A stretch of DNA of 64,000 bases from an uncultured Clostridia bacterium (GCA_947166945.1 CAMVGH010000002.1:22528-86527); one strand, 5' to 3'; shown: positions 9,210-18,686, counted from the stretch's first letter. Translations and numbers: made by a program. The notes: generated by a model not told the origin, from the sequence alone.

Positions 9210-9638
9210 ATGATAACCGCTGATCTCAATATAACAAGTATAACCAAGACCGATGAAGGCGAGGATAAAGTCGAATTCTTCACTGTCGGCAGATTTTCCG
9301 CTTCGGACGGCGTATTCTCCGTAAGCTATGACGAAAATGAGGGGATAGGCTATGAGAACTGTACCGTCAGCATAAACGCCGAAGGACTGAAAGTCTTTAT
9401 CCAGCGGACCGGTCCCGCCTCCTCATCTTTCAATATCGAAAAGAACGTGAAGCATCACAGCATATACGGCACGCCTTTCGGAGATTTCACCATGGGAATA
9501 AATACCTATGATGTGAAGAACGAGCTGACAGCGAACGGCGGCCGTCTTTGGTTCAAGTACAGCATAGACATAAATTCGGATTTCGTTTCGGAAAACGAAA
9601 TGGAGATCCGCGTGAAGCCCTCGGGCGAAATATTGTAA
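9210..9638 (+). CDS. DUF1934 (YwiB-like) beta-barrel protein
   Basis: A 142-residue protein of the DUF1934/YwiB family, predicted as a small lipocalin-like beta barrel. Recognisable parts are SVSYDENEG, the NEGIGYENCTVSI strand and YGTPFGDFTMGI. Its place immediately before argS matches the known ywiB-argS order in Firmicutes. The start at 9210 is preferred to the upstream ATG at 9189 because AAAGGA ends 8 bp before it and because 9189 lies inside the Ddl-like gene. The biochemical function is not known. Confidence 0.8.
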   Translation: MITADLNITSITKTDEGEDKVEFFTVGRFSASDGVFSVSYDENEGIGYENCTVSINAEGLKVFIQRTGPASSSFNIEKNVKHHSIYGTPFGDFTMGINTYDVKNELTANGGRLWFKYSIDINSDFVSENEMEIRVKPSGEIL

Positions 9639-9656
9639 GCAAAGGAAACAGACAAA

Positions 9657-11345
9657 ATGACATCAAATCTGAACGAAAAAGCAAGATCGGAAGTTAAGGA
9701 AACGGTAATGAACGCTCTCGGAAGGCTTATCGGTGAGGGTAAGCTCCCCGCAGAGCCGCTGCCGCCGTTCACGGTGGAACAGCCCGCAGACAGTTCGCAC
9801 GGAGATTTTTCCTGCAACGCCGCACTGGTATCCGCAAAGACATTCCATAAAAATCCGCGTGAAACAGCCGGTCTTATCGCCGAAGCCGCGCTGCTTGACG
9901 GGACGCTCTTTGACCGTATCGAAGTGGCCGGTCCCGGTTTCATCAATTTCTTCCTGAAGCCCCTGTGGTTCGGAGAAACTGTAAGCACAGTGCTTGCGGA
10001 AGGCTCCGGCTACGGCAGGACAGACCTCGGGAACGGAAAGCGCGTTCTGGTGGAATTCGTTTCCGCAAATCCAACAGGTCCCATGCACATAGGAAACGCA
10101 CGCGGCGGGGCTATCGGAGACTGCCTTGCCTCCCTGCTGGACTATGCGGGTTATTATGTTGAACGCGAATTCTACATCAACGATGCGGGAAATCAGGTCA
10201 ATAAATTCGGGCTGAGCCTCGATATCCGCTACAAGCAGCTCTTCGGCAGCAGCGAAGAAATGCCCGAGGACAGCTATCACGGGCAGGATATCATCGACCA
10301 CGCCAAAGCATTTGCCGACAAGTACGGAGACAAATATATGAGCGTTTCGGAGGAAGAACGCAGAAAAGCCCTCGTTGAATACGCTCTTCCGATCAACATA
10401 AAGGGACTTGAGGACGACCTCCTCAAATACCGTATAAAGTACGACACATGGTTCCGCGAGAGCAGCCTGCATGAAAGCGGAAAGGTCGCGGAAGTGGTCG
10501 AGATGCTGAAAGCAAAGGGGGTCACCTATGAGCAGGACGGCGCACTGTGGTTCAGAGCCACCGATTTCGGCGACGATCAGGACAGAGTCCTTGTCCGTGC
10601 AAACGGTGTTCCGACATATTTCGTGCCGGATATCGCATATCATTACAACAAGCTGGTGACACGCGGCTTCGACAAGGCGATAGACATTCTCGGCGCCGAT
10701 CACCATGGCTATATAGCACGTATGAAGGCTGCCATGACCGCACTCGGAGTTGACGCCGACAAGCTGGATATCGTGATAATGCAGATGGTGCGTCTGGTGA
10801 GAAACGGCGAGACGGTAAAACTCTCGAAACGCTCCGGAAAGGCTATCACACTTGCAACACTGCTGGACGAGATACCTATGGACGCGGCAAGATTCTTCTT
10901 CAATCTCCGTGACCCGGACACACATCTCGAATTCGACCTCGATCTTGCGGTGGAGGAAAGCTCCAAGAACCCGGTATTCTATGTACAGTATGCCCATGCG
11001 CGTATCTGCCGCCTTATCGGGAAACTTGCGGAGGACGGTGTGATTCTCGGAGAGGTGGCTCCGGAGAAGCTGATTTTCACCGACGAAGCCGAACTTGCCG
11101 TTATCAGACAGCTTGCGGTACTGCCCGACACCATAAACGAAGCGGCAAAGGACTACAATCCCTCAAAGATCACACGATATTCTTATGAACTGGCTCAGCT
11201 TTTCCACAAGTTCTATGACTCCTGCAAGATCAAGGGAGAGGCGGACGATGTGGTATTCTCCCGTCTCGCACTCTGCACCGCGGTAAAGACCGTGATAAAG
11301 AATATGCTCGATATGCTGAAAGTTGACGCACCGGAGAAAATGTGA
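9657..11345 (+). CDS. argS: arginyl-tRNA synthetase
   Basis: A 562-residue class I aminoacyl-tRNA synthetase that charges tRNA-Arg. The HIGH motif appears as HIGN in NPTGPMHIGNARGG near residues 137-150, and the KMSKS loop as KLSKRSGK near 388. The N-terminal Add1-like domain and the C-terminal DALR anticodon-binding domain (YNPSKITRYSYELAQLFHKFY region) are both present. Third gene of its operon, 18 bp after the DUF1934 gene, with AAAGGAAACAGACAAA as ribosome-binding region. Confidence 0.97.
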   Translation: MTSNLNEKARSEVKETVMNALGRLIGEGKLPAEPLPPFTVEQPADSSHGDFSCNAALVSAKTFHKNPRETAGLIAEAALLDGTLFDRIEVAGPGFINFFLKPLWFGETVSTVLAEGSGYGRTDLGNGKRVLVEFVSANPTGPMHIGNARGGAIGDCLASLLDYAGYYVEREFYINDAGNQVNKFGLSLDIRYKQLFGSSEEMPEDSYHGQDIIDHAKAFADKYGDKYMSVSEEERRKALVEYALPINIKGLEDDLLKYRIKYDTWFRESSLHESGKVAEVVEMLKAKGVTYEQDGALWFRATDFGDDQDRVLVRANGVPTYFVPDIAYHYNKLVTRGFDKAIDILGADHHGYIARMKAAMTALGVDADKLDIVIMQMVRLVRNGETVKLSKRSGKAITLATLLDEIPMDAARFFFNLRDPDTHLEFDLDLAVEESSKNPVFYVQYAHARICRLIGKLAEDGVILGEVAPEKLIFTDEAELAVIRQLAVLPDTINEAAKDYNPSKITRYSYELAQLFHKFYDSCKIKGEADDVVFSRLALCTAVKTVIKNMLDMLKVDAPEKM

Positions 11346-11368
11346 CCCCGGAATGAAAGGAACAGATA

Positions 11369-12295
11369 ATGACTGATGACTGTTGGCGACCCGTCGCCGT
11401 AAATACCGATAAATTTGCTGTAATAGACCCGATAGGTGTAATGACGATACCCTACGGCGAGACTTCCTTCACAGAGCTGAAAGCAGCCTACAAGGAAAAG
11501 ATCGCGGCTGTCCGGGGAGAATTCACCGGATTTCTGCTTGACGGTATGGGACTTATGTCAGACCTGAGAGCGGCAGTTCTGGAATGCAGAAAACTCGGAA
11601 AGCCCATATATACGATCATAGATGTGGACAGCGATCTTAAAACAGAGCATGAGCTGCCCGCAGATGCCGCACTGATAGTTATGCAGAGCCTCGGAGCGCT
11701 GTGCTTCGGCATATCTTCCGATGATCCGGAAACTCTCACGGAAGGTGTGAAGCGGCTGAAGCCGTTTGCGCGTATCCCGCTTGCTGTGCGTCCGAAAAGC
11801 GGCAGGCTGGACGAGAATATCATAATTGAACTGCTGAACGCGGGTGCCGATGTATTCATCGGACTTGACGACGAATGTCAGACCGGCTTTCAGAATATTG
11901 TTTCCGCAAAAAAATACAAGCCGCCGTATGTTGAATACGAGGACTGTCTTATGCTCGCCAACGAGCGTTCGGCATTCTTTCTCGAACACGACACCACCGA
12001 GATCTCCGATCCGGTGGAGTGTAACGCGGGAATGGGTGAAGACCTTATCGCGGTATGCGAACAGGGCGGTTTTGATGTACTGAAAATACAGGTAAATTCG
12101 CCGGACGATGCCCTTGATTTCGCGGATAACGCACACATGGCAACTCTGCCGGTGATGTTCAGCGGCGATGACGAGATAGCAATGAAGCTCGCCGTCATGC
12201 TGTATCAGGGGCGTGCGCTGATCGACGGCACAAGCCTCATTGACCCGGACGAACTCAAAAAGACTGCCGGCAAGTACGGCGCGGTGATATATTGA
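11369..12295 (+). CDS. hypothetical protein, possibly a degenerate homocysteine-methyltransferase-like TIM barrel
   Basis: A 308-residue soluble protein I do not firmly recognise. Residues 50-170 run like the C-terminal half of MetH-type homocysteine methyltransferases: a MSDL helix start, GKPIYTI strand, LGALCFGISS, IPLAVRPKSG and LNAGADVFIGL. The zinc cysteines expected at the GxNC and GGCC positions are absent (GISS at 114-117, GLDD at 165-168), so methyl transfer is not expected if the resemblance is real. Residues 190-300 look like further alpha/beta repeats. It follows argS by 23 bp with its own AAAGGA site and precedes the Nudix gene by 16 bp. Confidence 0.45.
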   Translation: MTDDCWRPVAVNTDKFAVIDPIGVMTIPYGETSFTELKAAYKEKIAAVRGEFTGFLLDGMGLMSDLRAAVLECRKLGKPIYTIIDVDSDLKTEHELPADAALIVMQSLGALCFGISSDDPETLTEGVKRLKPFARIPLAVRPKSGRLDENIIIELLNAGADVFIGLDDECQTGFQNIVSAKKYKPPYVEYEDCLMLANERSAFFLEHDTTEISDPVECNAGMGEDLIAVCEQGGFDVLKIQVNSPDDALDFADNAHMATLPVMFSGDDEIAMKLAVMLYQGRALIDGTSLIDPDELKKTAGKYGAVIY

Positions 12296-12311
12296 TACTT
12301 TCGGAGGAAAA

Positions 12312-12845
12312 ATGGAACTTACGGAAAAGACCCTTGCCAGTGAACTGAAATACAAGGGCAAGGTAATAGATGTTTACAGCGACACCGCACTCCTTGAAAA
12401 CGGGAAACAGGCTATGCGCGACGTAGTGCGGCACCCCGGCGGAGTAGGCATAGTGGCGCTCACCGAAAATAACGAAGTTTATTTTGTGAAGCAGTTCAGA
12501 TACCCGCATCAGAAAGTCCTGCTGGAAATACCCGCGGGAAAGCTGGAATGGGGGGAGAGCCATCTCGAATGCGGCAAGCGTGAGCTGCATGAAGAGACCG
12601 GCAATACCGCAGATGAATTCATATACCTCGGCTGTCTCTATCCTACCCCCGCTTATGACAGTGAAGTAATACACATGTATCTCGCCAAGGGTCTGCACCA
12701 GGATAAGCAGAAGCTCGACGAGGACGAATTTCTCGAAGCTTTCACCGTTCCTTTCGACAAGGCTGTCGAAATGGTGATGAACGGAGAGATCGAAGACGCG
12801 AAAACACAGCTTGCTCTGTTAAAGACTGCCCGTCTGCTGGGCTGA
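12312..12845 (+). CDS. Nudix hydrolase, ADP-ribose pyrophosphatase type
   Basis: A 177-residue Nudix hydrolase. The Nudix box begins at G76 and fits G-x5-E-x7-RE-U-x-EE-x-G-U (GKLEWGE ... KRELHEETG), and the PTPAYDSE region after it is typical of ADP-ribose pyrophosphatases (NudF type). It would hydrolyse ADP-ribose to AMP and ribose 5-phosphate. TCGGAGGAAAA gives a strong ribosome-binding site. Its last 27 bp overlap, tail to tail, the 3' end of spoVG on the opposite strand. Confidence 0.9.
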   Translation: MELTEKTLASELKYKGKVIDVYSDTALLENGKQAMRDVVRHPGGVGIVALTENNEVYFVKQFRYPHQKVLLEIPAGKLEWGESHLECGKRELHEETGNTADEFIYLGCLYPTPAYDSEVIHMYLAKGLHQDKQKLDEDEFLEAFTVPFDKAVEMVMNGEIEDAKTQLALLKTARLLG

Positions 12846-13097
12846 CACATACTTCTCGTAAGCGTCGATTATCTCGTGCTCTATCTCACCGCGCGCCTCG
12901 GGACTTATGGGGTGGATTATATCACGGAAAATGCCCGTCTCGTCGCGGCGGCTCGGCATTGCCACGAACACACGTTCGTCACCCTGAACTATCTTTATAT
13001 CGTGAACTGCTATGGCATTGTCAACTGTCATCGAGACCACTGCTTTCAGCCTTCCGTCCTGCATTATCTTCCGTATCCGTATATCGCTTATGTTCAT
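12819..13097 (-). CDS. spoVG: SpoVG family RNA/DNA-binding regulator
   Basis: A 92-residue SpoVG, a small nucleic-acid-binding regulator of septation, sporulation and other processes in Firmicutes. The N terminus MNISDIRIRKI, the strand KAVVSMTVDNAIAVHDIK and the MPSRR segment are all family hallmarks. AAAGGAGAATACGGT precedes the ATG. It is monocistronic, divergent from murC, and converges on the Nudix gene with a 27-bp coding overlap. Confidence 0.95.
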   Translation of the reverse strand: MNISDIRIRKIMQDGRLKAVVSMTVDNAIAVHDIKIVQGDERVFVAMPSRRDETGIFRDIIHPISPEARGEIEHEIIDAYEKYVSAQQTGSL

Positions 13098-13226
13098 ACC
13101 GTATTCTCCTTTCGCGGGTCGGTATTAGTATAAGCAGGCAGACTGAAAATATACGGCGGAAAGCATAATGATCCATGTACGGTGAATAATCTTTATAAAT
13201 ATATATCGCAAAGGACACTTTCATCA

Positions 13227-14606
13227 ATGGAAAATTTTCTCACAGGTAAAAAACATATTCATTTTATAGGCATAGGCGGAAGCGGAATGTATCCCCTTGC
13301 CCAGATACTCCATAAGCAGGGGTATTACCTTACAGGATCGGACAACAATGAGACCGAGACTCTGAAGGCAGTGCGGAATATGGGGATTCCGGTATATCTC
13401 GGACAGAGAGCGGAAAATATCGAGGGAGCCGATCTTATAGTGCATACCGCGGCAATAATGGCAGACAATCCTGAACTTATCGCGGCAAAGGCAAGCGGCG
13501 TACCGGTGATCGAACGCTCGGTGCTGCTGGGACTTATAACAAGTATGTATGACAACGCGGTCTGTGTCTGCGGGACACACGGAAAGACCACTACCACCTC
13601 CATGCTCACACACATCTTCCTCGCGGACGGAAACGATCTGTCGGCGGTGATAGGCGGCAAGCTGAAAGCGATCGGCGGCAGCGGACTGTGCGGCACAAGC
13701 GATACAATGGTGTGCGAAGCCTGCGAATTTGTGGATACGTTCCTTAAACTGTACCCCGATACCGCAGTCGTGCTGAATATCGACTGCGATCACCTCGATT
13801 ATTTCAAGACCATGGAGAATATGAAGCGGTCATTCACGAGGTTCTGCGAAATGACCACCAAGACCATAGTATATAACGGTGACGATGCGAATACCGTGGA
13901 GGCAGTGAACGCTGCCGATGTGAAAGCAAGGCTTGTGACATTCGGCTGGGAGAGCAGTAATGATTACTACCCTGCCGGAATAAACAAGATCAGCGATTTC
14001 AACACGGAGTTTGATGTGTTCAGAAACGGCGAAAAACTGGGGACCGCGGCAATAAAGGTACCCGGAAGACACAATGTACTGAACGCTGTGGCCGCTATAG
14101 CCGCAGCTGTCGAAAACGGCTGCGCGTTCTCCTCCGCCGTAAAGGGACTGGCTGAATTCCACGGCGCTGTAAGACGTTTCGAGAAGCTTTCCGAGGTGAA
14201 CGGGATAACTTTCGTGGACGATTACGCACATCACCCAACCGAAGTAAAGTCGCTGCTCGAAACAGCAAAAGGAATGGACTTCAGGCGGGTGTGGGCGGTG
14301 CATCAGCCGTTCACCTACTCCCGTACCGCAACTCTGATAAACGAATTCGCAGACGCCCTGAAGATCGCCGACAAGGTAGTGCTTACCGAGATCATGGGAA
14401 GCCGTGAGAAGAATACCTATAACATCTACTCCGCCGACCTCGCTGCCAAAATAGACGGCGCGGTGTGGTTCCCCACGTTTGAGGAAGTAGCCGACTACGT
14501 GGTAAAGAATGCCGAGAGCGGCGATCTTGTCATCACATTCGGCTGCGGAGATGTATATAAGGTAGGATACCTGATGATAGAAAAACTCGGCGGGAAACTG
14601 CTGTAA
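13227..14606 (+). CDS. murC: UDP-N-acetylmuramate--L-alanine ligase
   Basis: MurC adds L-Ala to UDP-MurNAc in the cytoplasm. The 459-residue product has the N-terminal UDP-binding GIGGSGM loop, the ATP loop GTHGKTTTT near residue 115, and the C-terminal Mur ligase segment VDDYAHHPTE. The start at 13227 (AAAGGA upstream, 11-bp spacing) gives a normal family N terminus. An in-frame GTG at 13182 would add 15 residues and lacks a well-spaced ribosome-binding site, but cannot be excluded. First gene of the run murC-hypothetical-holA-rnmV. Confidence 0.95.
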   Translation: MENFLTGKKHIHFIGIGGSGMYPLAQILHKQGYYLTGSDNNETETLKAVRNMGIPVYLGQRAENIEGADLIVHTAAIMADNPELIAAKASGVPVIERSVLLGLITSMYDNAVCVCGTHGKTTTTSMLTHIFLADGNDLSAVIGGKLKAIGGSGLCGTSDTMVCEACEFVDTFLKLYPDTAVVLNIDCDHLDYFKTMENMKRSFTRFCEMTTKTIVYNGDDANTVEAVNAADVKARLVTFGWESSNDYYPAGINKISDFNTEFDVFRNGEKLGTAAIKVPGRHNVLNAVAAIAAAVENGCAFSSAVKGLAEFHGAVRRFEKLSEVNGITFVDDYAHHPTEVKSLLETAKGMDFRRVWAVHQPFTYSRTATLINEFADALKIADKVVLTEIMGSREKNTYNIYSADLAAKIDGAVWFPTFEEVADYVVKNAESGDLVITFGCGDVYKVGYLMIEKLGGKLL

Positions 14607-14634
14607 TATCACTTAACGAAAGGAAGTAACAACA

Positions 14635-15132
14635 ATGTCTGAGATCAGAATAATAACATTTGAAGAACTGCCGAAAAACCTGGAAGAATTACGGGCTATG
14701 CCACAGATGTCACAGAAGGATCCGTTTGAAGTAGCGGCGCTGGTAGCAGCCGTATTATGCAGATATGAGGAGAGCGCACAGGATACGATAGATATGCTGA
14801 ATGTACTTCGCGGGTCGAGACACATGTCTCCCTATGACCTCCAGTTCCTGCGTGACAGACTTACGGGCAAGGGTTATATCCCGCGTTCGTATTTTGCCGG
14901 TGCGACACCCGACAACAACTATACTCCAACTGTTCCCTACACTATCGAAGTATCGGATAACCTTTATTCATATACGGATTCCCTTGAGGGATATGTAAAG
15001 CTCGACCTTCGTTCGAGCGGCGCGGACAATCCACGCCAGGTACAGCTGCGTTCAAAGGGCGAACAGTGGTTCCTGTGGGAGAACTTTCTCATGGCGGATA
15101 TACGCGCTCCGAAGTCTGACAGTGAATGGTAA
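14635..15132 (+). CDS. conserved hypothetical protein (DUF6935-like)
   Basis: A 165-residue soluble protein without signal peptide. The first 90 residues are helical with an AALVAAVLCRYEES helix; the second half (about 95-160) is beta-rich with several Tyr and Ser. The pattern resembles the DUF6935 proteins of Ruminococcus-type bacteria, but that is from memory and unchecked. It has its own AAAGGAAGTAACAAC site 28 bp after murC and ends 6 bp before holA, so it is translated with cell-wall and replication genes. Function unknown. Confidence 0.6.
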   Translation: MSEIRIITFEELPKNLEELRAMPQMSQKDPFEVAALVAAVLCRYEESAQDTIDMLNVLRGSRHMSPYDLQFLRDRLTGKGYIPRSYFAGATPDNNYTPTVPYTIEVSDNLYSYTDSLEGYVKLDLRSSGADNPRQVQLRSKGEQWFLWENFLMADIRAPKSDSEW

Positions 15133-15138
15133 GTCATA

Positions 15139-16194
15139 ATGAAGATCAGACAGGACGCCCTCTCAAAGGACATCAAAGCCGGAAAGACAGGTAATCTGTA
15201 CTTCATTTACGGCAAAGAACCGATGCTCATTTCGGGTTACGCGGACAGACTTGTGGAAAAGACGGTAGGTGCCGACGCGGACGATTTCAATTTGCAGAGG
15301 CTCGGTGATCTGCCGGACCCGGATATACTTACGGACTATGTTGAGGCGCTGCCTGTATTTGCCGACCTGAAAGCGGTGCTGGTAAAGGATTTCGACCCGG
15401 AAAAAGCTGATGCGGAGCTGTCGAAGCGGTATCTCGGTATCGTTTCGGATGTGCCGGAGACTACCGTGCTTATCTTTTACAGCCCTTCCCTCGATATTGA
15501 GGAAAAGGGCATGAAAGCCAAGACAAAGAAGTTCATCGAAACTGTTGACAAGCATGGGATCGTCTGCGCGGTGGAACAGCTGAAACCGCCGCAGATCGCA
15601 AAACTCTGCGTTGATAAGGCAGCGAAAGAGGGAATAGTGATATCCCCCGACGACGCACTGTTTCTCGCGGAGCGTACCGGAGGGCAGATGATACCCGCGA
15701 GCGACGAGATGTCCAAGCTGATGAGCTATGTCGGAAAAGGCGGGAAGATCACGCGCGGCGAGATAGAGATGCTTGTGCCGAAACAGCTCTCGGCAGGCGT
15801 GTTCGAGCTTGCGGACGCCATAAACTCCGGACGCAGAGCCGACGCGTTCCGCATCATAGACGAGCTTTTCTTACAGCAGCTTGAAGCGATAAGCATAATG
15901 GGCGCCCTGTCGGGGACATTCCTCGATATGTACTGTGCAAAGCTCGCGAAAAATGACGGTATAAGCGCACAGAAAGCCGCCCCGATGTTCGGGTGCTTCG
16001 GCGGAAAGGCATGGGTATTCTCAAACAAGATATACCCCGCGGCGGCAAACCTGCCGGTCGGATATCTCCGGCAGACGGTAGCGGCATTGTCGGAAGCCGA
16101 TATAACGCTCAAATCCCGCCCGGTCGATCAGCAGACCGTCATAGAAGAGACTGTTGTAAAGCTGTTCGCTCTGAGAGACAGGAGAAATGTATGA
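15139..16194 (+). CDS. holA: DNA polymerase III subunit delta
   Basis: The 351-residue delta subunit of the clamp loader, which opens the beta ring for loading on DNA. Supporting segments are NLYFIYGKEPMLI at the N terminus (P-loop-like remnant), LIFYSPSLD, and the C-terminal helical LRQTVAALSEADITLKS collar region. Length is normal. The stop overlaps the rnmV start by 4 bp (ATGA). No unusual features. Confidence 0.92.
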   Translation: MKIRQDALSKDIKAGKTGNLYFIYGKEPMLISGYADRLVEKTVGADADDFNLQRLGDLPDPDILTDYVEALPVFADLKAVLVKDFDPEKADAELSKRYLGIVSDVPETTVLIFYSPSLDIEEKGMKAKTKKFIETVDKHGIVCAVEQLKPPQIAKLCVDKAAKEGIVISPDDALFLAERTGGQMIPASDEMSKLMSYVGKGGKITRGEIEMLVPKQLSAGVFELADAINSGRRADAFRIIDELFLQQLEAISIMGALSGTFLDMYCAKLAKNDGISAQKAAPMFGCFGGKAWVFSNKIYPAAANLPVGYLRQTVAALSEADITLKSRPVDQQTVIEETVVKLFALRDRRNV

Positions 16195-16808
16195 GCGGCG
16201 GAGAAAAGATAAAAATCGGTATGCCGGTGATCGTCGAGGGAAAATATGACAAGATAAAACTTGACAGCATAATTGACGGCATTATTATCACGACCGACGG
16301 TTTCGCGATCTACGGAAACAAACAGAAAATGGCACTTATCCGCAGATACGCGAATACCACCGGTATTATTATTTTAACGGACAGCGACGGCGCGGGATTT
16401 CAGCTCCGGAATATGCTTAAAAGCAGACTCGGAGAAAAAGCCCGTATCGTGAATGTGTTCATACCCGATGTGGAGGGCAAGGAGCGCCGCAAGGACAAAC
16501 CTTCAAAAGAAGGCAAGCTCGGAGTTGAGGGAATAGACAAGGATATACTGCTGAAAGCGTTCACCGATGCGGGTGTTGTCGGAAACGGTTTTTCCCGGCA
16601 GAAATGGATAGACAAACAGCGTCTCGCGGAGGACGGGCTGTCCGGCGGGGAAAACAGTTCACTGCTGCGGAAAAGGCTGTGTAAAAAGCTGAAACTGCCG
16701 GAGCGTATATCGGCAAAAGGGCTGATCGAAGCGCTGAACACTCTTTACACCGAAGAAGAATATTCCGCGGCACTCAAAGCCGCGGCGGAAGGAGATACAG
16801 ATGGTTGA
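16191..16808 (+). CDS. rnmV: Toprim-domain ribonuclease M5-like protein (DUF4093)
   Basis: A 205-residue Toprim nuclease of the ribonuclease M5 family, which matures the 5S rRNA precursor in Firmicutes. Toprim signatures are visible: VIVEGKYDK with the catalytic Glu, and the acidic TDSDGAG. A C-terminal DUF4093-like part follows (GVVGNGFSRQKW region). The start at 16191 is chosen over the longer open frame because GGAGAA precedes it and the ATGA overlap with holA is typical. In many Firmicutes rnmV lies next to ksgA; here holA and a methyltransferase flank it. Confidence 0.85.
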   Translation: MSGGEKIKIGMPVIVEGKYDKIKLDSIIDGIIITTDGFAIYGNKQKMALIRRYANTTGIIILTDSDGAGFQLRNMLKSRLGEKARIVNVFIPDVEGKERRKDKPSKEGKLGVEGIDKDILLKAFTDAGVVGNGFSRQKWIDKQRLAEDGLSGGENSSLLRKRLCKKLKLPERISAKGLIEALNTLYTEEEYSAALKAAAEGDTDG

Positions 16809-17805
16809 GTCGAAAGCATGGAACTGGGAAAAAATGCAGCGGGAATCATGGATGAAACCCTCGGAAGAAAGCTTCTACTATGCCGAGAAATGGCGTGCGG
16901 AAGGCAGGAAAAGAATGCTCGACCTCGGCTGCGGTCTTGGAAGACATTCGATACTGTTTGATTCAAAGGGTTTTACAGTTACCGCGATAGACCTTTCCGA
17001 ATACGGTGTGAACCACCTGCGTGAATGGCAGAAAAAAAACGGCACGGATTTCCGCACCGTAGTGGGAGATATGACTGAACTGCCGTTCGCCGACAATGCC
17101 TTTGACTGCATTTATTCTTATCATGTGCTTTCCCACACGGACAGCGAGGGAATAAAGCGGATAATCAGTGAAATACACCGTGTACTGCGCCCCGGCGGAG
17201 AGATATATTTCGATCTCTGTTCAAAGAACGCGTGGCATTTCAGACAGTGCATAGGGGACCGGCTCGACGAGAACACCATACGTTTTGTGGGCGGTCCGGA
17301 AGACGGGATACCGCATTTCTTCGCCGACGAAGAGATCATGCGCTCGCTGCTCAAAGATTTCAGGCTGAATGTTCTGCGGCACGTTGACACCCTTGCGACC
17401 CCTCTGTACAACGCGACCGGCTCACACTGGTTCGCGGAGGCGGACGCTGAAAAGGAAGACGTGAAGCCCGATTATTCCGATATTATCGGCATGACGGTGA
17501 GCGGGACCATTGACCGCCCTCTCGGAAGCACTCACCCGCGCATACCCGGTCTTACCTACACGGTGAATTACGGATACGTTGACGGAGTCTTTGCGAAAGA
17601 CGGCTCTGAACAGGATATCTACCTGCTGGGGGAGGATAAACCTGTAGGTACATTCACCGGCAGAGTCATCGCTGTATGGCATCGCTTCAACGACGTTGAA
17701 GATAAATGGATCGTCTCAGCCGACGGGAGAGACTTCTCCGACGAGGAGATCACGGACAGTATAGCATTTCAGGAAAAGTTCTTCGACGGGGAGCTTTTCA
17801 GATGA
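16801..17805 (+). CDS. class I SAM-dependent methyltransferase
   Basis: A 334-residue methyltransferase with motif I LDLGCGLGRHS near residues 40-50, an acidic VTAIDLSEYG loop and the post-I segment FADNAFDCIYSYHVLSH, a UbiE/methyltransferase-11 pattern. About 120 extra C-terminal residues form a second domain I cannot name. It overlaps rnmV by 8 bp and the asparaginase start by 4 bp (ATGA), so all are co-translated. Substrate unknown. Confidence 0.8.
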   Translation: MVESKAWNWEKMQRESWMKPSEESFYYAEKWRAEGRKRMLDLGCGLGRHSILFDSKGFTVTAIDLSEYGVNHLREWQKKNGTDFRTVVGDMTELPFADNAFDCIYSYHVLSHTDSEGIKRIISEIHRVLRPGGEIYFDLCSKNAWHFRQCIGDRLDENTIRFVGGPEDGIPHFFADEEIMRSLLKDFRLNVLRHVDTLATPLYNATGSHWFAEADAEKEDVKPDYSDIIGMTVSGTIDRPLGSTHPRIPGLTYTVNYGYVDGVFAKDGSEQDIYLLGEDKPVGTFTGRVIAVWHRFNDVEDKWIVSADGRDFSDEEITDSIAFQEKFFDGELFR

Positions 17806-18653
17806 AAAAGATACTTCTGATAACCACCGGCGGAACGATAGCAAGCGGAAACTCAAACGGAGGCGGACTTGCTCCGGAAAAACACGGTGCCGAAATGCTC
17901 ACGGGAACGGAGAGCATAAACACCGATGTTCTTGACCTTTTTGCCATCGACAGCACCGACATTACGCCGGCACACTGGAGACTGCTGTACAGCACGGTCA
18001 CAGAAAATCTACCGCTGTACGACGGGATAGTTATTCTACACGGCACGGACACAATGGCATACACCGGCGCGGTCCTCGCGTTTACCGTAAATACAGACAA
18101 ACCTGTTATACTGACAGGTTCCATGCTGCCTTTCGGAGCAGAGGACAGTGATGCGCGGGATAATATAATGCTTGCGCTGCAAACGGCGTCACGCGGCACA
18201 TACCGCGGCGTATTCCTTGCCTTTGCGGGACGCATCATAGGCGGCGCGGACATAGTAAAAGTGAACAGCACCGAAAAAGATGCTTTCCGCAGCTACGCCG
18301 GATTTGAACCGGCACGGACATACAAGTTTCCGGAACACAGCGGGATCTTCCCTGCGGTTGTGAAGCTGACACCATTCTCCGACGGCGCGGATATAAAAAG
18401 ACTTGCCGGAAACAAGTCAGGAATAGTGATCGAAACATACGGCGCGGGAGGTTTACCCGCCGGCGAAATAACGCTTGCGGCTGGGGAACTTGCAAAAACG
18501 ATCCCTGTGGTCATCACGACCCCTTGTCTCGGCGGTTCCGATCTCGGAAGGTACGAAGTCGGCAGACGCGCACTTGACGCAGGAGCCTCAGATGCGGGCA
18601 AACGCTCGGCGGAATGTGCTGCGGTTGAGATGTGGCTGAAACAAAATCAATAA
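17802..18653 (+). CDS. L-asparaginase, cytoplasmic type
   Basis: A 283-residue asparaginase, hydrolysing L-Asn to L-Asp and ammonia. Both catalytic threonine motifs are present: TTGGTIAS at residues 8-15 and LHGTDTM near residue 78-84. There is no signal peptide. The product is shorter than most family members (about 325-340), with a truncated and diverged C-terminal part after PCLGGSDLGRYEVG, so a narrowed or altered activity is possible. Last gene of the operon, followed by a terminator hairpin. Confidence 0.85.
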   Translation: MKKILLITTGGTIASGNSNGGGLAPEKHGAEMLTGTESINTDVLDLFAIDSTDITPAHWRLLYSTVTENLPLYDGIVILHGTDTMAYTGAVLAFTVNTDKPVILTGSMLPFGAEDSDARDNIMLALQTASRGTYRGVFLAFAGRIIGGADIVKVNSTEKDAFRSYAGFEPARTYKFPEHSGIFPAVVKLTPFSDGADIKRLAGNKSGIVIETYGAGGLPAGEITLAAGELAKTIPVVITTPCLGGSDLGRYEVGRRALDAGASDAGKRSAECAAVEMWLKQNQ

Positions 18654-18686
18654 AGTTATGCAATTTTGACAGTTTGTACTTGCAGA

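Noticed and set aside
9663-10997. 444-residue open frame antisense to argS
   Set aside because: No ribosome-binding site and no family motifs; it is the shadow of argS, a clear aminoacyl-tRNA synthetase.
13182-13226. GTG start of murC adding 15 residues
   Set aside because: No well-placed ribosome-binding site, and the extension has no counterpart in MurC; kept only as an alternative.
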